Both the position numbers and the translations under genes were made by a program. The notes below the pieces were generated by a model. It searched no databases. It saw only the letters and a list, made by a program, of their open reading frames with translations, and was not told where the DNA came from. 64,000 nt of DNA, taken from Epiperipatus broadwayi. Lineage: Eukaryota; Onychophora; Udeonychophora; Euonychophora; Peripatidae. The DNA lies in contig JAQFVV010012545.1 in the NCBI GenBank assembly GCA_028023455.1, positions 186,001 through 250,000 of the forward strand, written 5' to 3'. Shown here one piece after another: positions 1-11,500 of the stretch (positions are counted from its first letter, which is position 1; the number at the start of each line of letters is the position of its first letter).

Positions 1-354
1 CTGTAATTTTCCAAAAATCGCATAAAACCAAAACAACAACATAAAATTACTTTAAAATTTGCATAAAAAAATAACAAAATAAAATATGATTAATAAAAAA
101 TTTTAAATTTGAAAAAAATTGATACAAGACAAACTTTTTTAAGATGTGATGTGTTGGACTATTTCCGTCATTTATGAGTGAATGTTGAATGTACAGAAAT
201 TACAAACCTTCAGACAAAAACTTTTTTTACTTTTTTTATTAACTACAGTATTTAATTTTATTCAAAACAATATATTTTAATGCGTAATTTACATTTTTTT
301 CAGACATGTACGGTATTTTAATCATTATCGCTATTTGAGACATCAGATTCATCA

Positions 355-398
355 TGATGTGAGGTACTGTAGCTTCTCCTTAAACGAAGTCAAGAGGA
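355..398 (-). mobile_element. Short 3'-UTR fragment resembling LINE family C
   Basis: On the minus strand this reads CTTGACTTCGTTTAAGGAGA followed by a CTACAGTACCTCACATCAT-like tail. It closely matches the region just upstream of the 3' end of the family C LINE copies near 28580-28625 (+) and 51735-51775 (-). About 44 bases are alignable by eye, so this could be a 5'-truncated 3' end of that family or a shared tail. Confidence 0.35.
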
Positions 399-1047
399 AA
401 TACAACTAAAAGTTTTCCAATCGCTATTGATCCTTCCCATTTCGCTAAGCGATTTTTTTGTTTCCAAAAAAATTCATTTTCTTGGGTGTTTTTTTTCTTT
501 CCATTAGAGTAAACTAAAAGTTTAAAATAAAAATAAGAACTTAGACTTACTGTAATAAAAAGACACAGACTCACCACTGTTGGGCAAAATTTAACTAAAA
601 TTAACAATTAAAAATGAAATTCTTATTTTTGTCTTATAATTTTTTAATTTTCAATTCCGTTTAAAAATCAAATTTCATCATTTCACATCACCTTAATTTT
701 AGATCACGTTACGTAATTTTTAAATTGTTAATTACAATTAAAACCAAATTTTAATTGTCAAATTTAATTGTGCCCACTGCTGTTACTCACCTTTTAAAAA
801 TAAACTTGCAGACACTAAATGATTAATTGATTACGTACTCTTTTTATAAAAAGCAAAAACAGAACGTGATTTAAAATGCAAAAACAACAACATACATAGT
901 ATTTTTCATCTATAATGTTTGAACAGATTTACATTATAGTCTTGTAAAATTTAATGTGTGTATATAAAATGAAGAAATTCTGATTATAAACTTCTTTATT
1001 GCATAAAATCTATTACAGTACTATTATAAAGCGCTGAAAATATTGAA

Positions 1048-1172
1048 ATTATTAGATGGGAATCGAACTCCGATAAGGTGCTATTATTTTAAATATGACG
1101 TGAGTGTGCGAAATTTATAATATTTAAAGTAATAGTGCATTATTGGAACTCGACTTCTGATCTAATAATTTT
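1048..1172. repeat. Imperfect hairpin (inverted repeat, ~50-bp arms)
   Basis: The arms begin AAATTATTAGAT on the left and end ATCTAATAATTT on the right. They stay complementary for about 50 bases with a few mismatches, around a spacer of about 20 bases. It looks like a small MITE or fold-back remnant. I could not identify a clean target duplication. Confidence 0.55.
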
Positions 1173-1869
1173 TATCGCATAAAAGAAAACCATATACAAA
1201 GATATTAAGAAGAAACATGAATCACATAACTTCAAAATCGCATTAAATAAATCCGCATAAAATGAGACCCGGGTGTATAAAATTTTTTATTCTAAATTGA
1301 TTACAACTCATATGATAGTTAAAAATAGGATACATTAAATGGTATTCAAGGAAGGAAAGTTCAATGATGACACATCCTGCATGCATACCCTAAGAGGACT
1401 ACAGTCATCCATAGGAGCAAAAGAAAGGGCCTGAGGTTTGGTATGTTGGAGATAGGTGACTAAGCTTGCATGAGCCAGAATATACAAAGATGAAACCCAA
1501 GTTTTGTCCATGCAAAAAATCACTGCATTACATAGTTAAGTCTGACTATTCCGAATGGATGTCAAGGTCGTAATACCCAGGGTCTGAGATATGGGGGGAA
1601 AATCATAGACAATCCCAAAGGGATGCACATTAACCAGTTTCCAGAATAACTGATTTCTATCTGGATATAAAAGGAACTAGCTTTAGGGAGGTATAACAAT
1701 TAACTTCCATGTGGCTTCAAAGATGTAGGGGGTTTCTGGTCTCCTAAATTTTTTTAATTTTATCAATATTATAAATCAAGGGGATGATCCAGGACATGAT
1801 TAAAGGTGAGCCAACAATGGGTGAACCATAGTGAAAATAATATGAACATTCATTGATGAACGTATTTCT

Positions 1870-2232
1870 GGGACAGTTCCACATGGTATGTTGTCAATGA
1901 GAGTTGATAATGTAGATATTTTGCCTTTTAGCATCGAGGCTATAAGGTCTCTGTAGGGTTGAAGGGACAGGCAGTGGTAGAGGAGATGTAGTGAAGTTTC
2001 TTCCTCTGTGAGGCATAGGGAGCATGTGTAATCAATGCCTGAGAACCCTCAGCGATATAGTAGAAAATGTTTAATAGGCAAGAAATTAATGTTAATTTTC
2101 AAATCAAAGAATTTAGGCTCAAGGAACCACTGCTTAAATTTCTTGATTAGCAGATGGTTGTTGAGCCAAAAAGGGTTGATCCTGCAGAAACATCAGGATA
2201 TAGGATATAATATGCTTCCCAGAAATTAATTT
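1870..2232 (-). pseudogene. LINE family B ORF2 C-terminal relic
   Basis: Translated on the minus strand, the segment gives a WFLEPKFFD stretch and a C-SLC...HLLYHC zinc-knuckle-like pattern, preceded by YILYPDVSAG. These align with WSLEPKFFDF, CSLCHREE and YNMLHPDITTD in the larger family B copy at 19440-22480. The CxxC...HxxxxC pattern after the reverse transcriptase is typical of the C-terminus of jockey/CR1-type LINE ORF2. Frames are interrupted. Homology may continue down to about 1335, where a 62-codon minus-strand frame is open, but I could not confirm that. The fragment abuts the tandem-unit sequence that starts near 2240. Confidence 0.55.
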
Positions 2233-2239
2233 TTGTGTA

Positions 2240-3129
2240 GGATGGCTTTTCTAGGTTCTTACAATGTATATCAGATAAATCATTTGTATTAATTATTTTA
2301 TTAAGTCTAGTACTGGTAATATAAATAACTATTCTCATTTTCCTCAAGTTATCATAATATGAAATCATTTTCATGAAATCTAAATATGTACATATAGTAT
2401 TTTTAAAACTAGAAATTAAACTTTTATTATGCATGAAATCACTTGAGATATGGTCAAGAAGGTTGCGTATATCAATTTAACTATGCTATAACCACAAACA
2501 TCTATAAGCTTTGTAAAGATGCAAAATAGTATTATTTATATTTGAACAAATAAAAAAGGATTGACAAGACAGAGAGTACAAATACATAAAAAAAAAAAGC
2601 CTGGTGCCATATTTGTAATTTTTTAATTTAAAAGATAAAATTTTAATAATTAAGTTAATAAAAGATTTTATGATTGTTGTTATATTTAATTACTATCTTT
2701 TATATATACAAATATTTAGAATGTAATTTGCATTTCTTTTTAATCTTTTGTTCTCTATTAATATTCATAAAAGTGATCGATGGAAGAATTAAAATATTCT
2801 TTAGTCTCATTATTTAATATTATTATTAAGCTTTAACATAAATTCTTGATTTCGAAAAACAATAAAATTACTAATTAACCAAGATTTTTGAAAAAAATGT
2901 TTGATAGAATTAAAAAAAAAAAAAATTATACAACTGAAATTTTAAAAGGAAAATATTTAACAATTAAAATATTTTTTGCTATTAGTAATCAAACCACTAC
3001 TTTTATTTTGTGGCCAGCTTATGCCTTATCTAGGTTAATTTTTTGTACATTAGGAGAAAATAAACTTCTCTTTCCAACTAAAAACATTATTTAATATATA
3101 AACATTAAAAAAATAATGAATTTTCCTAA
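2240..3129 (+). repeat. Partial tandem unit of locus A array, split from the rest by an RTE insertion
   Basis: It contains the conserved block TTCTTACAATGTATATCAG at about 2258 (followed by ATAAAT, so the splice-donor GT is lost), the TGAACAAATAAAAAAGGATTG block near 2545, and the ATTACTATCTTTTATATATA block near 2692. All three recur in the same order in the other units. The last part (2830-3129) is duplicated at 29650-29965, which ties the left end of locus A to the left end of the second duplicon. Confidence 0.6.
2830..3129 (+). repeat. Left-flank segment duplicated at 29650-29965
   Basis: The two segments share long stretches, including AAATTCTTGATTT, CTAATTAACCAAGATTTTTG (with gaps) and TTTGTACATTAGGAGAAAA, and both end in AATTTTCCTAAA. 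Here the match ends exactly where the RTE sequence begins. At 29965 the sequence continues into something else, so 3129/3130 is the 5' boundary of the RTE-derived sequence. Divergence is moderate, with many small indels in A-runs. Confidence 0.6.
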
Positions 3130-5526
3130 AGTATAATTGTGAACTAGCAAGAAAAGCTGTAGAAAATAATAAAAGTCTCAAGAATGTAAAACAATATTTT
3201 GGTATTGGTAGGAAACACATCTGCAATAAAAAAAAGATGGAACTTTTACTAAAATGACAGATGACATTATGAAATGCGTAGAAGAGTTCTATTAAAAATT
3301 ATATAATAATAATAAAATACAAATACCTCCTACTTCTATTATATCTTCTGAATTGCCTGGGATTTTAAATGCGTAATAAGACATGCAATTAAATTTATGA
3401 AGAAGGGAAAAGCTCCAGGTAATGATGGAATTTATAATCGATACACTAAACGAAGCAAGTGAAGAAATAGAAATTTTTTAGCAAACTTATATACCAAATA
3501 TTTAAATGATAAAAATGTATCGGATGATTGGAAGAATGGAGTATTATATTTAAAAAAGGTGGAAGATATTAGAAATCACAGACCTATTTATTAGTCTTTT
3601 ATCTGTTTTATACAAAAATTTTATCAAGATAATTACAATTCATCTGCAGAGAACATTGAATTTCAACCAGCCAAAAAAAAAAAAAACACACACACACACA
3701 CACAAGCTGGATTTAAGTGGTTTCCTTGCAGTAGATCATATCCAAGTATTGAGAGAAGTTATAAAAAGAACCAATGAATAAAAGTAATATTGACAAGGAT
3801 GTAAGGCAGGGTGACTCCATATTTTCAAAATTTTTTCAGCATGGGGCAGGAAGTACTTTGTGGATTAAAATAGAATATTAAAGGAGTAAATGTAAATGGA
3901 GATTGTTTAAGTCATTTAGATTTTACAGATGATATGGTTGTTTTTACAAAAGACTTATCAGATAAAAATAGGAAAGTAGGACTAAAAGTAAATATTAAAA
4001 AGACTAAAGTAAAGATCAGTGGATTTTCTTAAAAGATTAAAATATTTTAATTTGCGAAGCGGCCGATAGTTGAAAATTGAAATAAATCGAGATACTGCCA
4101 AATCTCTAGCGCTCATTACAACACATAACTGACAGCCAATCAGATGTCAAAGATAGCTGTCTAAAATTACATCCAAACCAAACACACAACAAAGATTTTA
4201 TGAGAAAAGGGCGGCCACCCTTCTCTCAACTTTTCTTTCTATATATCTAAGCCAGTCATAAGCATTTAGGTTTGAAAGCTTGAAGCTTTAAATATCTTCA
4301 CAATTAACTCACTGAGTCTAAATCATAAACGTACAATGCGAAATCCTATGTTTTACTATGAAGTAGTTTTTAGAATACATAACAAGCAGTAAAGTATGTA
4401 AATAATATTTTAATTTGTGAAGCGCCGACAGTTGAAAATTGAAATAAATCGAGCCATTTCCAAATCTCTAGCACTTGTTACAACACATATGTGACAGCCA
4501 TATGTTGTAACAAGCGCTAGAGATTTGGCAGTATCTCGATTTATTTCAATTTTCAACTGTTGGCGCTTTGCAAATTAAAATATTATTTACATACTTTACT
4601 GCTTGTTATGTATTCTAAAAACTACTTCGTAGTAAATCATAGGATTTCGCATTGTACGTTTATGATTTAGACTCAGTGAATTAATTGTGACGATATTTAA
4701 AGCTTCAAGCTTTCAAACCTAAATGCTTATGACTGGCTTAGATATATATAAAAAGAAAAGTTGGGAGAAGGAGGGCTGCCCTTTTCTAATAAAATCTTTG
4801 TTGTGTGTTTGGATGTAATTTTAGATAGCCATCCTTGACATCTGATTGTCTGTCAGTTATGTGTTGTAACGAGCGCTAGAGATTTGGCAGTAGTTCGATT
4901 TATTTTAAAAGATGAAAATAAATGATTATGATGAGTCAGAAAAAGTTAAACACAAATTCCTTGGTCGGATTCAGATAGAAATATGGATGAAATTAATCGC
5001 ATAATTAAACTTGGTTGGAGTGCTTTTGGTAGAAATAACCTAATATTAAAAGGAAATATGCCTAAGTAGTTGAAAAGGAAAGTTTGTAATAAATGTGTTT
5101 TATTAATTCTTACTCATGGATCTGAAAACTTGTATATTTAAACGAAGAGCAATAGAGAGACTTCAAATCACCCAAAAAAGTATGGAGAAATGCAAGTTAT
5201 GAGTGAAGAGAAGAGAGTGAAAACAATATACGGTAAGAGAACAAACAATTGTTACTGACATCGTTGAAAGAATTCAAAGACTGAACTGGAGTTGGGCTAG
5301 ATGTACTGCTAAAAGAGATGATAATAGATAGACAATTGAAATCTTAAACTACATTCCAAAAGATTGTAAAAGACCCAGAAAGAGACCACATGTGAGATGG
5401 ATATTGAAAATAAGAAATTGTGCAGGGATCATGTGGAGAAGAGAGGCTAGAGATGGGAGAAGATGGATTGAACTTGGAGAGACCTTCACCCTGCAGTGAA
5501 TTGACAATGGTTGATGATGATGATAT
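3130..5526 (+). mobile_element. Degenerate, 5'-truncated RTE-clade LINE, copy 1
   Basis: Fragments of the RTE ORF2 can be read in several frames: ELARKAVENNKSL...KQYFGIGR (endonuclease-RT linker), GKAPGNDG, DHIQVLREVIKRTNE, and the C-terminal region with RPRKRPHVRW. The 3' end has a (TGA)n tail at 5512-5523, typical of RTE elements. The endonuclease is missing, and many stops and frameshifts show it is dead. A foldback element interrupts it at 4038-4904. Its 3' junction and the sequence that follows match copy 4 at 39257, so the insertion predates the segmental duplication. Confidence 0.8.
4038..4904. mobile_element. Foldback (palindromic) element with 9-bp target duplication
   Basis: The 867-bp insert is flanked by TTAAAAGAT at 4029-4037 and 4905-4913, inside RTE copy 1. 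Its left half (AAATCTCTAGCGCTC..., AACACATAACTGACAG..., CAAAGATTTTATGAGAAAAG...) is repeated in reverse complement in the right half, giving one long hairpin centred near 4500. A subterminal block of about 55 bp (AATTTG-GAAGCG...GTTGAAAATTG) occurs at the left edge and on both sides of the centre but is missing at the right edge. There is no ORF. The 9-bp duplication fits Mutator-like or Foldback-type elements, but the superfamily is not proven. Confidence 0.75.
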
Positions 5527-8012
5527 AGAACTTCTATTTGGTTAGAGCATGACCTTAAATCTAGTAATAATGCATCTGAAGATGTCTTGTTCAAATTCCA
5601 TCCTATTCTGTGTGTCACTACTAATGTATTTAGAAAAGTATAAAGTTTTAATTTTTCTAAAGATATTTAATTATTTATTTAGAGAATAGAAATTGATTAC
5701 AAATAAACTATATCTAAAATATTTTAGTATTTGCATAATACTTTAATTTGACTTAATATCTAGTTTGTAAGAATTTGTTTGTAAATCTCAAATAATTACC
5801 AGTCTGTTTAATTCAGTAAGTGACTGATAAATTAAATACAAAAAAATATTTCAGTATATAGACAAACAATCAGTGACTACAGATTGGGCAAAAAACAAAC
5901 AACAACTGTCATCTATCATTTTAGTTCTAAACTTTTTTCTTCTCATGGCTATTTTACGTAGATCTCTGAACTTTTTATTATGTTGGAGATTATTGCATAT
6001 ATATATATTAATCTCAGCAATTATAGAATGATGTCAGTTTGAATGCGTGCCATAATTACCTACTTCTGCAAACCCTGTTGAAAAGTGGCTTATAAGGCAA
6101 TTTGGGGACATTCGATTTAAATATTTTAATATTTTTAAATTCTTTCAATGACTGTTGAAAAAAAAATTATTTTATTAAAAAAATAAAGAAGACAATTTTG
6201 GTGTGTTTGGATATACACCTTTACCCCGCTTAGCGATTGGCTACTTAGTGATATTTCACAATAGTGATCATCATCAATTTGTACCCACTACTTCGATTTA
6301 CAATTGATTATTCACTATAACGATTGGGAAAATTTAAAAAAAAAATTTTTTTTGGCAGCCATCTTGAAATTTGCGTCACTGATAACATCAGAGAATTCAT
6401 TTTACCCAAAAGCAAAAGTACATTATTGTATAGCACATACAATATTTTATTCATAAAACACAATGTTAGTGCTGCATTCAGTATTATAAATATAGAACAT
6501 ATAAACTTAAAATATACATAATTACTGAATCTATAATACTGTATACATATAAGTGTCGAATGTCTTTAGAAAAATTAAACTTTATTTAAATACAATGTAC
6601 AGTATTTGGATTATTTAAGTAAAGTTATTCAACACTTACATTAGATGATGAAAACAGTACAATTAATATACCATCATCAGAAACTTTCAGGAAAACACTA
6701 AATACTAATATGAAATTGTGTGTGTATGTTCCCTAATTACGTACTCAGGTGGTTTCAAATCAAAAGAAAAACATTTAAAAAAAAACTTTAAAAAGAAAAA
6801 CAGACTGAATTTAAAATAAGTGTTAATAAATAATCTTTCTACACGAATGGGGAGAAGGGGCACTATTACATTACTAAAAATATACAGTAAGAAAAAAAAA
6901 CTTAGAGTATGTTTTAAAAAATCAGAAGTTAGATTTTTATCCTTTGGAAATAAATTGATTTTTTTATTTTTTAAAGTTGACTGATTTACAATATGCATTA
7001 AGCCTTTGGTTACTCTGGAGTACAGTAATAAGTCTTTATGTTTAATTAAATAATTTATAATTACACATACGTTTTTTAATTTGAATAATTTCACATAAGT
7101 AATAAACATAAATGTACAGTAATATGTACTGTAATACAAATTTTTAAAAATGCACTTCAGTATGGATTTTTTTTTCATTACGATGAAAACTTTCTGTGGA
7201 GGAAAATAAAAACTCTTAAATTCAAATTTAGTTTCACTTTCTCTTTCTTTTTACTGTACTGTACTTTTTAAACAGTGAAAATATGCATTTTTTTTCCTAG
7301 TGATATAAAACTTTTCTTTTTAGATACCGTATTTAGTCATCATTGCCATAAAAAAATCAAGAAAATCTTTGAGCTTGGAAACCAATATGAATATTTTACG
7401 TCGACTGGAACTGACCAATTTTTTCCCCATAGATCCCCATTATAAATACGTATTCTGTATACGATATTCTTGCTTAACGATGAGTTTTGGAGGACCAATT
7501 GTCATCGATAAGCGGGGTAAAGGTGTATACATAAAATTAAAATTTGCAATAGTCATTCTTTTGGCAGGATTTTTAATTCAATCTCGTGAAAAAATTTTCA
7601 TTCTCCTCCACGTTATCAATCAACAAAATTGTTTAGGTTCATACAATATATATCAGATAAATCAATCGTTTTTGATAATATAAATAATTATTGTCATTTT
7701 ATTATGGTTATCAAATTAAAAGTTAAAGTTTTATTTAGCGTGACCATTTGAGATAATTAGGCATGAAGTTTACTTTAACAAAGTTAAACCTGAAATATCT
7801 ATAAGTATTTTTAAGATGCAAAATACTATTATTTTATTATATTTTGAACAAATAAAAACTAAAGAATTAAGAAGAGAGAGAGAGCTAATACAAAAAAAAA
7901 AACCCGCCTCCATATTTGTAACGCACGTAATTTTATATATATAAGAATATTTGTTAATTAATCAGAGAAAACGTTCTTTGGTTGTTGTTACATGTAATTT
8001 TTAGATTGAATT
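5527..8012 (+). repeat. Tandem unit of locus A array (with Tigger-like insertion)
   Basis: The unit begins with flank shared with 39258 onward (AATAATGCATCT, GTATTTAGAAAAGTATAAAG). The array blocks then follow: AAATAATTACCAGTCTGTTT near 5792, ATGATGTCAGTTTGAATGCG near 6029, GACAATTTTGGTGTGTTTGG near 6191 (split from ATAAAATTAAAATTTGCAAT near 7531 by the Tigger-like element), TTCATACAATATATATCAG ending about 7656 (followed by ATAAAT, so the donor is lost), and CCGCCTCCATATTTGTAACG near 7904. It is broken at 8012 by RTE copy 2. Confidence 0.65.
6216..7525. mobile_element. Tigger/pogo-like non-autonomous element (TA target duplication)
   Basis: The termini are CACCTTTACCCCGCTTA on the left and its complement TAAGCGGGGTAAAGGTG on the right, flanked by TA. 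Removing the insert rejoins ...GGATATA|...CATAAAATTAAAATTTGC, exactly as in the uninterrupted units near 12720 and 40275. The subterminal runs GCTTAGCGATTGG, CTTAGTGATA and GCTTAACGATGAG have the style of Tigger ends. The 1310-bp interior has only low-complexity frames, such as a 157-codon minus frame at 6705-7178, and no DDE domain that I recognise. Confidence 0.75.
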
Positions 8013-8351
8013 CATCACCATCATCAACCATTAACAATCTACTGCAGGATGAAGGTCTCTCCAAGTTCAATCCACCTTCTCTGATTTTTAGCTTCTCTTC
8101 TCCACATCACCCCTGCACACTTTCATATTTCATCCACCCATCTTACATGTGGTCTCTTTCTGGATCTTTTACAATTTTTTGGTATCCGGTTTAAGATTTC
8201 AAGTGTTCATCTATTATCGTCTCTTCTAGCAATATGTCCAGCCCAATTCCACTTCAATCTTAATTTTTTCAATGAGGTCAGTAACACCTGTTTGTTCTCT
8301 TACCCATACATTGCGTTTTTGATCTCTTCTTGTTACTCCCAACATGTCTCT

Positions 8352-8663
8352 CTATACTTCTTTGAGTGGTCTGAAGTCCCTGTATTGCTCTTCTATTAAG
8401 TGTCCAAGTCTCAGATCCATAAGTAAAAACTGGTAAAACATATTTGTTAAAAACCAGTTATTTCTATCAAAAGCACTCCAACCAAGTATAATTCTATGAT
8501 TAATTTCATCCATTATGTTTCCATCTGTATTAATAATCTGACCAAGGTATTTGTAACTGTTAACTTCTAACTCATCATAATCAATCTTTATTTTCATATT
8601 TTGAAAAAATCCATTAAACATTACTTTAGTCTTTTTAACATTTATTTTTAGTCCTATTTTCAT
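8352..8663 (-). pseudogene. RTE copy 2: ORF2 C-terminal part
   Basis: The frame reads LKINVKKTKVMFNGF, then YDELEVNSYKYLGQIIN, then IILGWSAF: the thumb/connection region that follows the reverse-transcriptase palm in RTE ORF2 proteins (family consensus KTKVM...Y.YLGQ.I..DG). A deletion of about 50 bases and frame changes after GWSAFDRNN remove the usual ...KRKVFN.CVLPVLTYG stretch, which copy 3 retains at 30432-30830. It overlaps the upstream palm fragment in another frame, showing a frameshift near 8650. Confidence 0.8.
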
Positions 8664-9156
8664 CTGATAACTCCTGAAACATTTCCTGCAGCTCTAAAGC
8701 ATTATTTGCAAAAACAATTACATCATCTGCAAAATCTAAATGACTTGAATAATGTACATTTACTATCACTCCTTTAGTTTTCCATTTTAATCCACAAAAT
8801 ACTTTTTGCAGCACTGCTGTAACAAGTTTTGGAGATATGGAATCACCTTGTCTTATACCCTTCTCAATGTTGACTTTCCCAGTATCATTATGTAATCTAA
8901 TTGTTGCTGTTGAATTTTTATAAATATTCTTTAAAATATGACAATATCCTGAATCTATAGCTTGATGATCCAATGCTTTAATTACTGAAGATATGTTTAT
9001 AAAATCAAATGTCTTTTCATAATCTACAAATCCAAAACATAATGGCAACTCATATTCATTTGTCCTTTCCGTAACTTCTCTCAATACCTGAATATGATCT
9101 ACTGTACTAAAACCACTCTTAAATCCAGCTTGTTCTCTTGGTTGGTGGAAATCCAA
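8635..9156 (-). pseudogene. RTE copy 2: reverse transcriptase palm
   Basis: The 173-codon frame holds the RT core in order: FKSGFSTVDHIQVLREV, motif A FGFVDYEKTFD, motif B KGIRQGDSISPKL, and motif C HLDFADDVIVFA with the catalytic FADD pair intact. This is the RTE-type reverse transcriptase that copies element RNA at the nicked target site. The frame has no valid start of its own; it is the middle of a longer ORF2 broken upstream and downstream. It is the best-preserved RT segment in the window. Confidence 0.85.
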
Positions 9157-9511
9157 TGTTCTCTATAGATAAGTTGTAATTATCTTGGTGAAAATTTTGT
9201 ATAACACTGATAAAAGGCTGATAGGTCTGTAATTTCTAATATCTTCTTTATCACCTTTTTTTAAATATTAATATTATTATTGTATTCTTCCAATCATCTG
9301 GTACATCTTTATCATTTAGACATTTGGTATATAACTTGCTAAAAAAATTTCTATTTCTTCACCTGCTTCTTTTAATATATCAATTATAATTCCATCATTA
9401 TCTGGAGGCTTTCCTTTCTTCATACATTTAATTGTATGTCTCACTTCTTCATTTAAAATTCTGGGTAATCCTGAAGATGTAATAGATATAGAAGGTAATT
9501 GTTTTTTATTA

Positions 9512-9724
9512 CTATAATTCTTGATAAAAGTCTTCTACCCGTTTCATGATGTCATCTCTCTTTTTAGTAATAATTCCATCTTTTTTTCTTATTGCAGATA
9601 TAAATTGCCTACCAGTACCAAAATGTTGTTTTACATTCTTGAAACTTTTATTTTCTTCTACAGCTTTCCTTGCTAGTTCATAGTCATACTTTCTTATATC
9701 ATTTTCAATACTTTTCCGCACCAT
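9512..9724 (-). pseudogene. RTE copy 2: endonuclease-RT linker
   Basis: The frame reads MVRKSIENDIRKY, ELARKAVEENKSFKNVKQ and IRKKDGIITKKRDDIMKR, the basic linker between endonuclease and reverse transcriptase in this RTE family. The same linker occurs at 3130-3290, 33905-34321 and 37560-37790, which makes it a useful marker for recognising copies. It is separated from the endonuclease piece by frameshifts around 9730-10130 and from the palm by stops around 9160-9510. Confidence 0.75.
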
Positions 9725-10135
9725 TTTACAAAATTCGAGATATTCAATCCTTTTTAATGCATCATTTTGTATATCTTCATATTCATTCTTCTCTTCATAA
9801 ATTCTCTAATCTCAGTAGAAATTTTAATGGTTAATTGCTGCTTTTTTCTACCAGCTATCTTTGTTGCAGTTTCTAAAAATGTTTGTTATTTTCATATTAA
9901 TTTCATTCAAATCTGAATCATGTTAAAAATCTACTAATTCTTGAAACCAATTTGTAAGTTCTAATTTAAATTCATTAGAATGTTTCTGAAGATTAGGAAT
10001 ATCAACTGTAAATATTGTTTTTCTTAATAATTTTTGTCTCTCTAGTTTTGCATTAACAGGTATTTTACATCTTAATAATCATTTCCTGTGTTAAATTTAT
10101 TAAGAACATTATAATCTTGAAATATGTATTTTCTG

Positions 10136-10549
10136 TTAAAATATAATCCAATTCTGCTGTACCTTCATTTGGATGCTTCCATGTCCATTTGCTTTTAACA
10201 TTTTTCTCAAAAAAAAAAAAAAAAAAAGAATTAATAAAATAAAGTTTTTCTTTTTCTCTAAATCCACAAGTCTATGTCCTCTCTCATTTCTATTACCATA
10301 ACCAAAATTATCTACAGCACTTTCATCTTTCATTTGTTTACCAATTCTAGCATTAAAGTGTTCCATTACAATTTTAAAATGTTGTTTACTCTGATCAAAA
10401 GCCTTTTGTACATCCATATAAAAATCTTCTACTACTTCATCACTATGAGAACTTGTTGGGGCATAAACCTGAATTATCTGCACTTGGTATCTGCTATTAA
10501 GTTGTATAACTAATCTTGCCACTCTGTCTGATACACCATCAATCTTCAC
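10136..10549 (-). pseudogene. RTE copy 2: APE-type endonuclease fragment
   Basis: The frame contains VIQLNSRYQVQIIQVYAPTS and, later, the region equivalent to the catalytic GDFNA of APE-type endonucleases. Here it reads MEHFNARIG, so the Gly-Asp pair is replaced by Glu-His, which should abolish nicking. An A-run at about 10208-10227 on the plus strand shifts the frame near the end. The N-terminal catalytic Asn and Glu region lies upstream in broken frames. It belongs with the palm and linker pieces of the same copy. Confidence 0.75.
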
Positions 10550-10968
10550 AATGTTGTTCTTCCACTTTTTATTTATAATGAATCATACTCCACTTGTATT
10601 TCCAATATTTGTGCCTTTATAATAGAATACATGTCGACATGTTAAATCAATTGTCTAGTCCAATAATGTCCCACTTAATATAAGACAGTTCTTCTTTTAA
10701 TCTTCCTTCATTTGAAAGTGATCTGCAGTTGTAAGTACCTAAATAAAAAGTCGTCATCAAATGGCAGCCTGGGTCTACAATCAGGGGATTCTTAGCACCC
10801 TCCGCCTTCGGCCACCAACCCTGTCTTGGTTGGTGACTTTACAGCCTCCTGAGAATAAGGGCCATGATTTATTTTTGCCTGTCATAATTGTATATATGTA
10901 TTGGAAAAATATTTATCATTTACACAAACACTCATTCTGCCTTATCGGACAAAAGAGAAGAAAGACCA

Positions 10969-11500
10969 TCGTCTTTTTTATATACACAAATATTTAAAAT
11001 GTAATTTGAATTTCTTTTTAATCTTTTCTGCTCTATTAATATTATTAAAAAGCTTTAACTTAAAATTATAGAAAATATTTTTCTCATAAAAAATAAGTGC
11101 ATTTATTTTTCGATTTTGTATAAAAGTTTTTACTCAATTCCAATTTGCTGTTGTAGAGATTAATAGACAGGTGTTATTTATTGTAATTCTTACCGTGTTT
11201 TATAGCCTTCGACGTATTCACTAAATTAGACTTGTATATATTTAATTAATCTCTCTTTTAATCGTATATACTTTACCACAATTGTCTAGAATAAATTACC
11301 CTATTATGTTAGTAAGTAATTGCAAACAAAATAAAACTAAAAACGATTAAGTGTCATCACTTGTCTATCCACTTGATTAGTGACATCACTTTACATTGGG
11401 GAAAAAACTGGCATTTAACAATTTAAAATGTTTTATTATTTGCTTAATAAAATGTTTTATTATTTGCTTAATAATTTAGTTTGGCTTTTAAATGTGAACG
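10969..11500 (+). repeat. Tandem unit (second half), locus A array
   Basis: It resumes the unit interrupted by RTE copy 2 with TATATACACAAATATTTAAA and continues to the ACAATTGTCTAGAATAAATT block at about 11279, as in the units at 13268-13680, 42000-42280 and 43540-43870. A 26-bp tandem duplication (AAATGTTTTATTATTTGCTT...) sits at 11428-11478. Nothing coding was seen. Confidence 0.65.

Larger units (their letters stand above)
1..1275. mobile_element. Right-hand part of a Tigger/pogo-like non-autonomous element (left end outside window)
   Basis: The stretch ends at 1275 in a terminus that, read inward on the minus strand, begins CACCCGGGTCTCATTTTATG and is followed by TA. The CCCGGGTCTCATTTTATGCGG style, with repeated GCGATTTT/AAAATCGCAT motifs, is typical of Tigger/pogo ends of the Tc1/mariner superfamily. 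A related AAAATCGCATAAAA motif occurs at about 15-30. No matching left terminus is visible, so the extent is a guess and only 1200-1275 is well supported. No coding capacity was seen. Confidence 0.35.
8013..10968 (-). mobile_element. Nearly full-length RTE-clade LINE, copy 2 (inactive)
   Basis: Read on the minus strand, this holds a 5' region (10968-10550), an APE-type endonuclease, a linker, a reverse transcriptase and the C-terminal domain. It ends at a (GAT)n-like tail, seen on the plus strand as CATCACCATCATC at about 8014. About 2.95 kb is close to the usual RTE length. The single ORF2 is split by frameshifts and stops into the pieces listed separately. It is inserted in a tandem unit between the CCATATTTGTAACG block and the TATATACACAAATATTT block. 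Confidence 0.85.

Noticed and set aside
6705-7178. 157-codon minus-strand frame
   Set aside because: Phe/Lys/Tyr/Leu-rich low-complexity translation of AT-rich DNA inside the Tigger-like element; no domain and no homology to its transposases.
7369-7683. 104-codon plus frame
   Set aside because: It crosses the right end of the Tigger-like element into the tandem unit, so it is a chance frame.
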